DNA of 64,000 bases. It comes from Halobaculum sp. MBLA0147. Lineage in GTDB: Archaea > Halobacteriota > Halobacteria > Halobacteriales > Haloferacaceae. The notes under the pieces were generated by a model, which had not been told where the DNA came from, made no database searches, and was given only the letters and a program-made list of their open reading frames with translations. Location: the NCBI RefSeq assembly GCF_041361345.1, contig NZ_JBGKAD010000001.1, forward strand, positions 1,798,001 through 1,862,000, written 5' to 3'. A program made the position numbers and the translations under genes. How positions within the stretch are numbered: position 1 is the first letter of the stretch; the number at the start of each line of letters is the position of its first letter. Of this stretch, positions 8,971 to 17,054 are shown piece by piece.

Positions 8971-9297
8971 GTGAGCGGCGAGCGCGAGTACGTCGTTGAG
9001 GTGAAGCCGTCCGCCCGGAAGGCCAACGGTGCCGTCGGCCGGTTGGTCAACCGCGAGGGGCCGCGACGGACGTTCCCCGACCGGCGCAGCGCCGAGGCGT
9101 GGGCCGAGGGGCTCTCGGAGGGGAGTCGGCCGGTGTGGATCCGGGCCGCCCACCCGCAGGACCGCAGCGAAGTCGACGGCTACCTCGTCTCGCGGCGCCG
9201 CCAACTCCTGGACCTCGACGGCGCCTACGACAAGCGCCGCCGTCGCCTCCGCGACACGGACGCACCCGTCGACACGCTCGGCAACTACGACGGGTGA
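8971..9297 (+). CDS. Conserved haloarchaeal protein, 108 aa
   Basis: The protein begins with a strand-rich stretch (YVVEVKPSARKANGAVGRLVNREGP), then RTFPDRRSAEAWAEGLSE and WIRAAHPQD, and ends with an arginine-rich helical part (YLVSRRRQLLDLDGAYDKRRRRLRD). It recalls widespread haloarchaeal small proteins of unknown function. GTG 8971 is the first start that keeps the conserved N-terminal strand; it lies 48 bp from the divergent M20 gene. No catalytic motif is visible. Confidence 0.65.
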   Translation: MSGEREYVVEVKPSARKANGAVGRLVNREGPRRTFPDRRSAEAWAEGLSEGSRPVWIRAAHPQDRSEVDGYLVSRRRQLLDLDGAYDKRRRRLRDTDAPVDTLGNYDG

Positions 9298-9434
9298 GAC
9301 CGCTCGTGAGGCTCGGCGGACCACCGTCCCTCGTCGGCGCCGACGTGAGACCCGGTGAGAGACCTGTCGAGAGTGAGAACACCGTCCCGTTGCCGTCTCG
9401 CGACGATGTGATCGGCCTCTGTCGACGGGTCCGT

Positions 9435-9454
9435 TCCACCCGAAACGGAGGGGT
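9435..9454 (+). promoter_or_regulatory. ORB-like element, copy 2
   Basis: Identical 20-mer to 5044-5063, here in the intergenic space between the 108-aa gene and tRNA-Ser. It is preceded by CCGT, which extends the match to the TTCCAC form of the haloarchaeal origin recognition box. Confidence 0.5.
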
Positions 9455-9566
9455 CGTGTGGAACCGTGTCAGTCTGTCGACAGGGGTCGGGCAGAGCGTC
9501 GCCGGTGGAGCCGGAGAGAGTCGGTCGAAGCGGCACCGCCGCTGGTCGAGTCGTCGTCGAGAGGAG

Positions 9567-9652
9567 CGCCGAGGAGGAGATTTGAACTCCTGTGTCCTGA
9601 ACGGACAGTTGATCTCGAATCAACCGCCTTGGCCGGGCTAGGCTACCTCGGC
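9567..9652 (-). tRNA. tRNA-Ser (CGA)
   Basis: On the minus strand the acceptor GCCGAGG (5' end at 9652) pairs with CCTCGGC, followed by discriminator G at 9567, as expected for serine. The anticodon stem GTTGA/TCAAC encloses loop TTCGAGA with anticodon CGA (reads UCG). The long variable arm TGTCCGTTCAGGACA makes it a class II tRNA. The T arm is CAGGAGTTCAAATCTCCT. The 3' CCA is not encoded. No intron is visible. Confidence 0.95.
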
Positions 9653-9793
9653 TCGGTCACAACTACCCCGTCTGCGTTTTAGTCCGTTTCGGTTCCAGAC
9701 GGTCGACGACGCCGGCGGCTCGTCTCCGCGTCGCCGTCCGAGGGGTGAGACGAACCCCCACGGTTGAAGTGGTGGCCTCCCGGAGGGTGGTCC

Positions 9794-10765
9794 ATGGACG
9801 TGACCGACGCGAGTGGTGCCTGCGCGGACGTGCTCTCCACCCTCTCGGAGTCGATCGTCGCCGAAGACACCTTCTTCGAGAACGTACTGTTGGGACTCCT
9901 CTCTCGGGGCCACGTGCTGATCGAGGACGTGCCCGGGACCGGGAAGACGCTCACGGCCCGCTCGTTCGCGACGGCGCTGGGGCTGTCGTTCTCGCGGGTC
10001 CAGTTCACGCCGGACCTGCTCCCGTCGGACGTGACGGGGACGAACGTGTACAACGAGGGCGACGGCGAGTTCGAGTTCTCGGAGGGCCCCATCTTCGCGA
10101 ACGTGGTGTTGGCCGACGAGATCAACCGCGCGCCGCCGAAGACGCAGGCGGCGTTACTGGAGGCGATGGAGGAAGAACAGGTCACCGTCGACGGCGAGAC
10201 GTACGACCTCCCGTCGCCGTTCTTCATGATCGCCACCCAGAACCCGGTCGAACAGGAGGGGAACTTCCCGCTGCCGGAGGCGCAACTCGACCGGTTCGTC
10301 GTCAAGACCGCGATGGGCTACCCGGACGAGGCCGGCGAGGTCGAGTTGTTGCGACGCCGCGTCGGCCGCACCGACCGCGACCCGAGCGTCGCGACGGTGC
10401 TGGACCCCGACACGGTCGGGGACGTGCGTACCGCTCCCGAGGACGTCCGCGTCGACGACGACCTGCTGGAGTACATGGCGCGGATCACCCACGCGACCCG
10501 CACCGACCGGCGGGTGGAGGTCGGCGTCTCGCCACGTGGGACACAACGACTGTTGGAGGCGACGCGAGCCGCCGCCGTGTTGGCCGGCCGCGAGTTCGTC
10601 ACGCCGGACGACGTGAAGCGCGTGGCACAACCCGTCCTCGCACACCGGCTGGTGCTCACGCCGGACGCGAAGGTCAACGAGGTCGCGAAGGGGGACGTGC
10701 TCGCCGGTGTCCTCGACCGCGTCGAAGTCCCGACCGTCGAGTACGAGGGCGCACCGGCAGAGTAG
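9794..10765 (+). CDS. MoxR-type AAA ATPase
   Basis: 323 residues. Walker A is EDVPGTGKT near residue 50, Walker B VLADEINRAPPKTQAALLEAM near residue 105, sensor 1 FMIATQNPVEQEG and the arginine-finger region GNFPLPEAQLDRF. The C-terminal lid has SPRGTQRLLEATRA. MoxR ATPases act as chaperone-like remodellers, usually with DUF58 or VWA proteins, but no such partner follows here. ATG 9794 has a GGAGGGTGGT element just upstream. It converges on the Ca-repeat membrane protein gene, only 8 bp away. Confidence 0.92.
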   Translation: MDVTDASGACADVLSTLSESIVAEDTFFENVLLGLLSRGHVLIEDVPGTGKTLTARSFATALGLSFSRVQFTPDLLPSDVTGTNVYNEGDGEFEFSEGPIFANVVLADEINRAPPKTQAALLEAMEEEQVTVDGETYDLPSPFFMIATQNPVEQEGNFPLPEAQLDRFVVKTAMGYPDEAGEVELLRRRVGRTDRDPSVATVLDPDTVGDVRTAPEDVRVDDDLLEYMARITHATRTDRRVEVGVSPRGTQRLLEATRAAAVLAGREFVTPDDVKRVAQPVLAHRLVLTPDAKVNEVAKGDVLAGVLDRVEVPTVEYEGAPAE

Positions 10766-10773
10766 CCCGATCC

Positions 10774-13179
10774 TCACTCGTCGTCGAACGGCGAGGCGGC
10801 ACCCTCCGGCTCCGAGCCGGGGAGCGCGACGACGTTCCCGCGGCCGACGCTGATCTTCGTCACCGCGCCGTCCTCGTCCATCCGCTTGAGGACGCGACTC
10901 ACCGTCGCCTTCGACCAGCCGGTCTCGTCGACCAGCGCCGACTGCCGCATCCGGCCGTCGTTGGCCGCGAGTACGACTTCGACGACTCGTTCGTTCGGCA
11001 TCGTCTCCGTGTCCAACGCCGTCGGGTCCGCCGTCTCGTCGGCGGCCGCCACGTCTCCGTCCGGCGGGTGGCCGTCGCGACCGGCCGTCACGCCGTCGAC
11101 CACCGTGGCACCCTGCGCTCGCTCCGGCTGGGTCTCGTCGCCGACGCCGCTCGGTCGTGTACGGCCGTCCGCGTCCGTCGTCGGCGGGTCGGTCGCAGTG
11201 GTCGAGCGCTCCGTCGGAGCGGTGGGCGCCGATCCCTCCGCCGGTGTCGGGTCACTCGCGGGATCGAACGGGACACCGGTGTCGTCGGACTCGTCGTCCG
11301 CCCGCTCGGCTCTCGTCGCCGGTGTCGTGTCCGGGGACGCCGTGTCGGGAGACCCCTCTCGCTGCGGAGACACGGACTCGCCGGCCAACGCCGCACCCGC
11401 GGCACGCGCCCGCCGACGAGCCTCGACCGCGGCGGCCCACACCGTCTCGGTGAGCGACGACTCTCCCGCCGTCGCAGACGCGCCGGCCGTGTCGTCGGCA
11501 CCACGCGCCGCGCCGTCGTCACCGCGCGTGGCGTCGGCCGCACTCGCCGTGGTCCTGCCGCCTCCGCCGGTCGAGTCCTGGACCGCCGGTCCGGCGGCGC
11601 GCTCGTCGGTCGGGTCCCGAACCGCCGATCCGGTCGTGCGCTCGCCGGTCGTCGCCGGCCCGTCGAGCAGTGCGCGGAGCCGCGCGACCGCCGGCGACCG
11701 ACGGAGGCGGCTCCGCACGGCACCCAGCGGGTCGTCGCCGAACCGTACCGCGGGGGGCGCTCCGTCGTCCGGATCGCCGTCGTCACCGTCGACCGTACCG
11801 GCCGGACCGCCCTCGCGGTCGTCCGGGCCACCCAGTAGTTCGGACAGCCACCGGTCGCGAGTGATCACGAGCACGGTCCCCAGCAGCGCGAGGATCAACA
11901 GGCCGGCCAACACCGGCGGAGAGACGGGAGCACGCTGGACGGACTGTGCGTCGCCGATCCCGTCGCCGTCCGTGTCCGGGTCGAGCGGGTCCGTGTCGAA
12001 GTCGTTCACCTCGCGGCCGTCGCGGAGCCCGTCGCCGTCAGTGTCCGCCACCAGCGGGTCGGTCCCGGTCGACAGTTCCGTCCCGTCGGCGAGCCCGTCC
12101 CCGTCCGTGTCCGCCGCCGTCGGGTCCGTCCGCAGCGTCTTCACCTCGCGGCCGTCCGCGAGACCGTCACCGTCCGTGTCCGCGACTGTCGGGTCCGTCT
12201 CGTAGGTGAGCACCTCGGCGGTGTCGTCCAACCCGTCGTCGTCCGTGTCCGCGGCCGTCGGGTCCATCCCGTAGTTCGTCACCTCCGCCGCGTCGTCCAA
12301 CCCGTCCTCGTCGGTGTCCGCGACCGTCGGGTCCGTCCCGTGGTCCGTCACCTCCGCCGCGTCCGAGAGCCCGTCACCGTCCGTGTCCGCCACCGTCGGG
12401 TCCGTCCCGTGCTCCGTCACTTCCGCGGCGTCGGAGAGACCGTCCCCGTCCGTGTCCGCCGCCGTCGGGTCCGTCCGGTGGGTGTACACTTCGGCCCCGT
12501 CGGAGAGGCCGTCACCGTCCGTGTCCGCCGCCGTCGGGTCCGTCTCGTAGGTCCGCACCTCCAGTCCGTCCGCGAGGCCGTCGGTGTCGGTGTCCGCGCT
12601 GTCGATGTCCGTCCCGCCGTCGAGTTCGCGCTCGTTGTCCAGGCCGTCGCCGTCGAGGTCGCCCTCGCGGACGAGCACGCGAACCGGGTGGCTGGCCCGC
12701 GCCTCCACCTCGCCGCTGAGTGTGTCCGCGGAGACGACGACGCCGAGACTCTGGCGCCCGCGGTCGCCCGGCCACTCGTCGAACGCGAAGGTGTACGACT
12801 GCGTGGTGTTGGCCGACAACACGACCGAACGACACGCGAACTCCTCGGCGGTCGCGTCGCCGTCCGCTGGCCCGGCACCGACACAGACGTCGTAGTGGCC
12901 GTCACCCTCGCCGGCCGCCGTCGAGAGTTCGACACGGACGCGGACGCGGTCGTCCGCCCAGAGGTACGCGACCGACTCGCGAGTCGTCAACACGTCCTCG
13001 GCGAGGACGCCGCTCGTCGTGATCTCGATCGGGTCCGCGACCCGACCGTCGAGTGCCGTCGTCGCCCGCCCGTCCGGAGACTCCCCCGTCACCGCCGGCA
13101 CCGTACCGGCCGCGAGGAGTCCGAGACAGACGACGGCGACGACGAGTGCCGTCGTCACGCGCCGTGTCGACCTGTCCAT
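10774..13179 (-). CDS. Secreted/membrane protein with 11 calcium-binding (TSP3-type) repeats and cytoplasmic winged helix
   Basis: 801 residues. A signal peptide or anchor is at about 8-30 (VTTALVVAVVCLGLLAAGTV), then an extracellular beta-rich domain to about 190. Eleven DxDxDGL-type thrombospondin-3-like Ca2+-binding units follow to about 430, and then a transmembrane helix (VLAGLLILALLGTVLVI). A long low-complexity Thr/Ala/Asp-rich linker leads to a C-terminal winged helix (ERVVEVVLAANDGRMRQSALVDETGWSKATVSRVLKRM). The topology suggests a surface sensor linked to DNA binding or to another cytoplasmic partner. ATG 13179 immediately precedes the signal sequence. Confidence 0.8.
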   Translation of the reverse strand: MDRSTRRVTTALVVAVVCLGLLAAGTVPAVTGESPDGRATTALDGRVADPIEITTSGVLAEDVLTTRESVAYLWADDRVRVRVELSTAAGEGDGHYDVCVGAGPADGDATAEEFACRSVVLSANTTQSYTFAFDEWPGDRGRQSLGVVVSADTLSGEVEARASHPVRVLVREGDLDGDGLDNERELDGGTDIDSADTDTDGLADGLEVRTYETDPTAADTDGDGLSDGAEVYTHRTDPTAADTDGDGLSDAAEVTEHGTDPTVADTDGDGLSDAAEVTDHGTDPTVADTDEDGLDDAAEVTNYGMDPTAADTDDDGLDDTAEVLTYETDPTVADTDGDGLADGREVKTLRTDPTAADTDGDGLADGTELSTGTDPLVADTDGDGLRDGREVNDFDTDPLDPDTDGDGIGDAQSVQRAPVSPPVLAGLLILALLGTVLVITRDRWLSELLGGPDDREGGPAGTVDGDDGDPDDGAPPAVRFGDDPLGAVRSRLRRSPAVARLRALLDGPATTGERTTGSAVRDPTDERAAGPAVQDSTGGGGRTTASAADATRGDDGAARGADDTAGASATAGESSLTETVWAAAVEARRRARAAGAALAGESVSPQREGSPDTASPDTTPATRAERADDESDDTGVPFDPASDPTPAEGSAPTAPTERSTTATDPPTTDADGRTRPSGVGDETQPERAQGATVVDGVTAGRDGHPPDGDVAAADETADPTALDTETMPNERVVEVVLAANDGRMRQSALVDETGWSKATVSRVLKRMDEDGAVTKISVGRGNVVALPGSEPEGAASPFDDE

Positions 13180-13587
13180 CGACGTGTGTACTCTCTTCCC
13201 GTTCTCGCAGTTAAACAGTTCGCACGCGCGAGTCGTCGGCGACGCGACTCGCAGACCGTGAGACGCGACTCGCAGACCGTGGGACGCGACTCGGAGGACG
13301 TGGCGTCGTGGGTCGAGCGTCGAGGAACGGGTAGGGGTACGGTGTCGTCGTCGGCACCGCCGGGTGGGTGCCGTCGTCGGCACCGCCGGGTTGTGACGGC
13401 GACCCGGACTCGGGTCGTGACGGCGACACCGCTGGGTGGTGACTCTCGGCGAGGGGTCGGGAGAATCGCTCCGGGTCCGCGCCGGTCCGGACGACTGGAC
13501 CGTGGAGGGCCGACAGTCCGTGCGTTCGAGACCGGGGACCGGCCACGTCAGGGACGCGGGTGGACGCCGGTGGCGGGGGCGGGACCG
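13180..13587. other. Non-coding gap with short tandem repeats
   Basis: 408 bp between two minus-strand genes. It holds the promoter region of the Ca-repeat gene (TTAAAC at about 13211, minus strand). At 13241-13303 there are three 21-bp units of GACGCGACTCGCAGACCGTG(A/G), the third diverged. A further direct repeat of 19 bp (GTCGTCGGCACCGCCGGGT) lies at 13347 and 13373. I see no convincing gene; the open frames lack haloarchaeal codon bias. Confidence 0.6.
13241..13303. repeat. 21-bp tandem repeat, three copies
   Basis: Two copies differ only in the last base; the third is diverged (GACGCGACTCGGAGGACGTGG). The units are contiguous without spacers, upstream of the Ca-repeat protein gene. Confidence 0.8.
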
Positions 13588-14178
13588 CTACGCGTGCCCG
13601 TCGCCGCCCCGCTCCGTCGTGGTGTCGCGTGCGGTGCGGTCGTCGACCGCGTCCGCCAGCGTCTGGAACGTCGCCACCGTCTGTGTGTCGTGGGCCGCCG
13701 GGTCGAGCCACAGGCGAGTCTCCCCGCCCGCCCGGGCGACCCGCGCGGCCACGGCGTCACAGAGCCGGTAGCCACGACGCGCGTCGACGTACTGGAGCAG
13801 CGCCGTGAGCGAGGGGACGAGACAGACGGGGTCGCCCGTCGTCGCGGCCGACTCACAACACGACGCCAGCGCCACGCCGACGCCCGTGTGGTCCGTGGGC
13901 GACGCGGCACCGACGACGGTCGCTCCCGAGACCGTCGCCGTCCCGCCGGAGCGCGCGGCGTCGACGTACCACACGTCGCGATCTCGCGCCAGCCGCTCGG
14001 CCAGCTCCGCGTCTCCACGGGCGAAGCCGACGACGACGACGGGTCGTTCCCCCAGGGTCGGCGTCGTCTCGGCGGCGTCCGCGAGTTCCCCCTCGCGGAG
14101 CTCCAGGACGACCGTCGGCGTTGGCGACTCTACGGACGTGCGTCCGTCGTTCGACGGGCGCTTCGACGTACCTGACAT
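13588..14178 (-). CDS. Haloarchaeal DUF7504-like protein (degenerate RecA/KaiC-fold)
   Basis: 196 residues. The features are VVLELREGELAD, a strand VVVVGFARGD, the pair VWYVDAARSG, GVGVALASCC and LCLVPSLTALLQYVD-type strands, and ETRLWLDPAAHDTQTVATFQTLAD. This matches my recollection of haloarchaeal 'HTR-like' proteins (DUF7504) that resemble an ATPase fold but lack the Walker lysine. Such genes are often linked to signalling or transcription, but no role is proven. ATG 14178 lies about 30 bp after a TATA-like TTTATG (minus strand, 14206-14211), supporting a leaderless start. Confidence 0.6.
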   Translation of the reverse strand: MSGTSKRPSNDGRTSVESPTPTVVLELREGELADAAETTPTLGERPVVVVGFARGDAELAERLARDRDVWYVDAARSGGTATVSGATVVGAASPTDHTGVGVALASCCESAATTGDPVCLVPSLTALLQYVDARRGYRLCDAVAARVARAGGETRLWLDPAAHDTQTVATFQTLADAVDDRTARDTTTERGGDGHA

Positions 14179-15034
14179 GGCGTTCACTCGGTGGGGAGAC
14201 TCCCACATAAACGGGTGTAGCCGTTTCGTGTGGCGGGTGTGTGGCCGTCGATCGTTCCGACTCGTTCGATCGACCCGGGCGACCGTTCCACCCGCCACCG
14301 CGTGAAACGCGTCGAAACGCCGCGTCGCTCGCGACGACGGCGACACCCCCGTCGTGACCCTCGTCGAGACCGGTCTCGGTTCGACTCGAAACCCACCTCT
14401 CGGCGGCGTGTGGAACGACGACCGGGGTGTCGAACGGTTCGAAACAGTGTGAAACAGTCCGCCGCCGTCTGGTGATTTCGCTCGTGAAACGGTCGTCGGA
14501 GTCGTTCGGTGATCGGGAGACGAGAGTGGCGGGACGGCTACCGTTTCACGACCGTTTCGTATCGAGTCGGTGATACGACGACGGTCCGCGTGATGGGGGT
14601 CGAGACGCGTCACTCGCCGCGGTCGAGACGCGTCGCTCGCGAGGAGTCGTGCCGGTCGAACCGCCACGGCCACGGCTGGTGGGGTGTCGTGTCGCCCGGA
14701 ACACTAACGACCGGCGTCACTCCCGGCAGCGTGCCCTGGTCGGCCGGCTAACCCTCGTGCCGGGCGCTCGCCGTCGTGGCCGGCGAGAGGCCGTCGTGTC
14801 GCGCGCCCGGGTTCGCCGTACCGTCATCGCACCCGTGTGGGTCTACTCGGACGGGGACTGAAGGCGCGCACCCGTGGTTCGGTCGCCAACGGGATACGGC
14901 TACCGCTCTCGGGACTCTGTCGCGTGCCTCGACCGCTCGTGGAATCGGTGGCGTGCCTCGACCGCTCGTGGAATCGGTGGCGTGCCTCGACCGCTCGTGG
15001 ATTCGGTGGCGTCCCTCGACCGCGGTCGACGGAG
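14179..15034. other. 856-bp non-coding region with GAAAC motifs, an inverted repeat and a 29-bp tandem repeat
   Basis: No gene with haloarchaeal codon bias is visible on either strand. From 14222 to 14560 there are about nine GAAAC/GTTTC pentamers, and GTTCCACCCG (14284-14293) recalls the first half of the ORB-like elements. An 8-bp perfect inverted repeat GTCGATCG/CGATCGAC spans 14247-14274. The 3' end holds the 29-bp tandem repeat. It may be a regulatory or replication-related spacer, or an eroded gene. Confidence 0.5.
14922..15022. repeat. 29-bp tandem repeat, about 3.5 copies
   Basis: The unit starts GCGTGCCTCGACCGCTCGTG and ends GAATCGGTG. Copies start at 14922, 14951 and 14980; a diverged partial copy starts at 15009. 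The units are contiguous, so this is not a CRISPR array. Confidence 0.85.
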
Positions 15035-15547
15035 CTACCGCAGGAGACTCGACAGCCGGTCGGTGAGGCCGCCGTCTTCGCCGAGTTTGAGGTAGTAGGC
15101 GTCGCCGCCGTCCTCGTAGTAGCCGTCGATCCGGCGTTCCACGTCGAAGCCGATCGCCTCGTAGAACTCCAGTGCCGCGCGGTTCGTCGCCCGCGCGTGA
15201 CACGTCACCGTCCGGTGTTCGTCGGCGATTCGAGCGACGAGTCGTTTCCCGTAGCCGCGGCCGCGGGCGTCCGGACTCACGGCGAGAAACAGGATGTAGC
15301 CGTCGCGGCGAGCGGAGACGAACCCCACGAGGTCCCCGTCCGTCGTCCCGTCCGTCCGTCGGCGACCGTCGGGACCGTGTTCGAACAGGAGGTGCGTCTC
15401 CGAGCGCCGGTAGGCGTCCGAGAAGAACCCGCGTCGCTGTTTGAGTACCCCCTCCTCGCGTCGGATGCGTTCTTTGAGCGCCCAGGCGGCCCCCTCGTGG
15501 GACGCGTCCCCCGGCGCGTCTGTCCGCCGTTCGAGTTCGATACTCAC
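15035..15547 (-). CDS. GNAT family N-acetyltransferase
   Basis: 170 residues. The acetyl-CoA pyrophosphate loop is VSPDARGRGYGKRLVARI, followed by CHARATNRAALEFYEAIGFDVERRIDGYYEDGGDAYYLKL, the usual beta5-alpha4-beta6 end of GNAT proteins. A helical N-terminal part includes AWALKERIRREEGVLKQRRGFF. The acceptor is unknown. GTG 15547 is supported by a TATA-like AATTATATT (minus strand, 15570-15578) about 26 bp upstream. Confidence 0.88.
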   Translation of the reverse strand: MSIELERRTDAPGDASHEGAAWALKERIRREEGVLKQRRGFFSDAYRRSETHLLFEHGPDGRRRTDGTTDGDLVGFVSARRDGYILFLAVSPDARGRGYGKRLVARIADEHRTVTCHARATNRAALEFYEAIGFDVERRIDGYYEDGGDAYYLKLGEDGGLTDRLSSLLR

Positions 15548-15633
15548 TGGCACCCGGTTGGCGCGTGAGGAATATAATTCCACCGTCGGGCGTGGGGCAC
15601 CGACGAGTGGATCGGGGCGGGAGCACCGGTCTC

Positions 15634-16125
15634 TCAGTAGAACCCGCCGCCGGAGTCGTCGGTGTCGGTCGACCCGCTCGGACCGCTCGGCCCGGACGGA
15701 GACTCTGGGCCGCGTCCCTCCGCGAGTTCGACGTGTTCCGGTTCCGTCGGACCGCGCGGGTCCAGTTCCTCACCGTCCGCGAACCGGAGGAACGAGAGGT
15801 AGAACGCCTCGCCGCAGCCGACCGGCTCCGGCTCGGGATCGGCGGCGTCCCCCGTCGACTCGGTGCCGGCCGACTCCGACCCGGAGGCGGCGGCAACGTC
15901 ACCCGCCGCCTCGGTGTCCGGAGGGTGTCGCCACGAGAGGTCGTCCGCGGGCTCGCCGCAGACGAACCGGACGCCGTCGGTCTCGTCGAACGACTCGCCG
16001 GCCTCGGCGTACGTCCACCCCTCCAGCGGGTACGGGGTGACGGACTTGTCGTCGAGGTACCCCTCGCGCTGGAGGTCGACCAGTGCCCCACACCGCGGAC
16101 AGTAGTAGGTGACCGAGTAGCTCAC
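15634..16125 (-). CDS. Haloarchaeal zinc-ribbon protein
   Basis: 163 residues. The N-terminal ribbon is YYCPRCGALVDLQREGYLDDKSVTPYPLEGW; later cysteines (FVCGE, VGCGEAFYLSF) could complete metal binding. A low-complexity acidic insert (Ala/Ser/Glu-rich) separates the second part, and the tail is Gly/Ser/Asp-rich, ending GGGFY. I do not recognise a function; proteins of this kind are common in haloarchaea. GTG 16125 gives the family-like start SYSVTYYCPRCG. It is divergent from the NTF2-like gene. Confidence 0.65.
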   Translation of the reverse strand: MSYSVTYYCPRCGALVDLQREGYLDDKSVTPYPLEGWTYAEAGESFDETDGVRFVCGEPADDLSWRHPPDTEAAGDVAAASGSESAGTESTGDAADPEPEPVGCGEAFYLSFLRFADGEELDPRGPTEPEHVELAEGRGPESPSGPSGPSGSTDTDDSGGGFY

Positions 16126-16274
16126 GTGTGTGCCACGCGGCCCGCGTGCTTTCGCCTTTCGACACGGGGGCGTCCGGCGGCGGACGCAGCGATCGACGAC
16201 CGTCTCCGAGAGCCGGTGTTCCGGCGCGGGGAGAAAGGGCACAGGTTACAAACACCGACCGAGAACGGGAGGGT

Positions 16275-16715
16275 ATGACACCCGAGGAGACCGTGGAGGC
16301 GTACTACGAGGCGTTGCGGTCGGGGGAGCCGCTGGCGTCGTTCTTCGTGGAGTCGCCGGACGTGGTGAAGTTCGGGATCGGCGAGCAGTTGGTGGGGTAC
16401 GCGGACCTGGCCGACGGGCTCTCGGACCAGACCGCCCGGACGCGCGACTGGACGGTCGAGAGTCGAGATCTACGTGTCGTCGACCGCGGGGACCACGCCG
16501 CCGTCTCCGACGCGGTGCGACTGGAGTGGTACGACACGACCGGCTACGAGGACCACGCCTACGACACGCGCTGGAGCGGGACACTCACCCGCGTCGACGA
16601 GACCGAAGACGGCGGCGGCGACGGGCCGAAGGGGACGGACCGCGACGACGACGAGGCCGAGTGGAAGTTCCTCGGACTCCACGTCTCCGTGCCCGGGCCG
16701 ACGGCGGAGGAGTGA
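16275..16715 (+). CDS. SnoaL/NTF2-like domain protein (DUF4440/AtzH type)
   Basis: 146 residues with the cone-shaped NTF2-like pattern: N-terminal helix PEETVEAYYEALRSGEPLASFF, then VKFGIGEQLVGYADLADGLSDQ, the strand RDLRVVDRGDHAAVSDAVRLEW, and a long strand WSGTLTRV ... WKFLGLHVS. An acidic loop interrupts the last two strands. The family includes small-molecule binding and enzyme-like proteins; the ligand is unknown. A membrane gene begins one base after the stop, so they form an operon. Confidence 0.75.
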   Translation: MTPEETVEAYYEALRSGEPLASFFVESPDVVKFGIGEQLVGYADLADGLSDQTARTRDWTVESRDLRVVDRGDHAAVSDAVRLEWYDTTGYEDHAYDTRWSGTLTRVDETEDGGGDGPKGTDRDDDEAEWKFLGLHVSVPGPTAEE

Positions 16716-16716
16716 G

Positions 16717-16956
16717 ATGGTGGGCCCGACCGACAGTCTCGAGGAGCGCGACGCCGGACGGACCCGGCTGAAGATCGGGTTCGTCGCGACCGTCGCCGCC
16801 TCCGGCGGACTCGTCGCGCTCCAAGCCGACGCGACACCCGTCCAGCTGGCCGTCGCCGTCGTCGCCGGGGCGCTCGTCGGAACCGGCTGTCTGTGGTTCG
16901 TCCTGCAGTGGCTCGGCGAGATGCAACCGGACCACGTCCGGAGCCGTCGCCCGTAG
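16717..16956 (+). CDS. Small two-helix membrane protein
   Basis: 79 residues with two hydrophobic helices (IGFVATVAASGGLVALQA and VQLAVAVVAGALVGTGCLWFVL) and short charged ends. ATG 16717 lies just after the TGA of the NTF2-like gene, implying translational coupling. No function is recognised. Confidence 0.65.
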   Translation: MVGPTDSLEERDAGRTRLKIGFVATVAASGGLVALQADATPVQLAVAVVAGALVGTGCLWFVLQWLGEMQPDHVRSRRP

Positions 16957-16970
16957 CCGAAGACGAACGC

Positions 16971-17054
16971 GACTGCGTCGCCAGCGACGTCCGAGCACGA
17001 CTGCGTCGCCAGCGACGTCCGAGCACGACGGCGTCGCCAGCGACACTCGAACAC
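16971..17054. repeat. 28-bp tandem repeat, three copies
   Basis: The unit starts GACTGCGTCGCCAGCGACGT and ends CCGAGCAC. Copies start at 16971, 16999 and 17027; the last is diverged. It is intergenic and contiguous. Confidence 0.85.

Noticed and set aside
5044..9454. A chromosomal replication origin
   Set aside because: Only two solitary ORB-like sequences in the same orientation, no inverted ORB pair, no AT-rich unwinding element and no orc1/cdc6 gene nearby.
9285..9623. 112-aa minus-strand frame overlapping tRNA-Ser
   Set aside because: It reads through half of the tRNA gene and contains no conserved motif.
14922..15022. Possible CRISPR array
   Set aside because: The 29-bp units are contiguous without spacers; the 28-bp array at 16971 and the 31-bp array at 26358 fail for the same reason. 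No cas gene is present.
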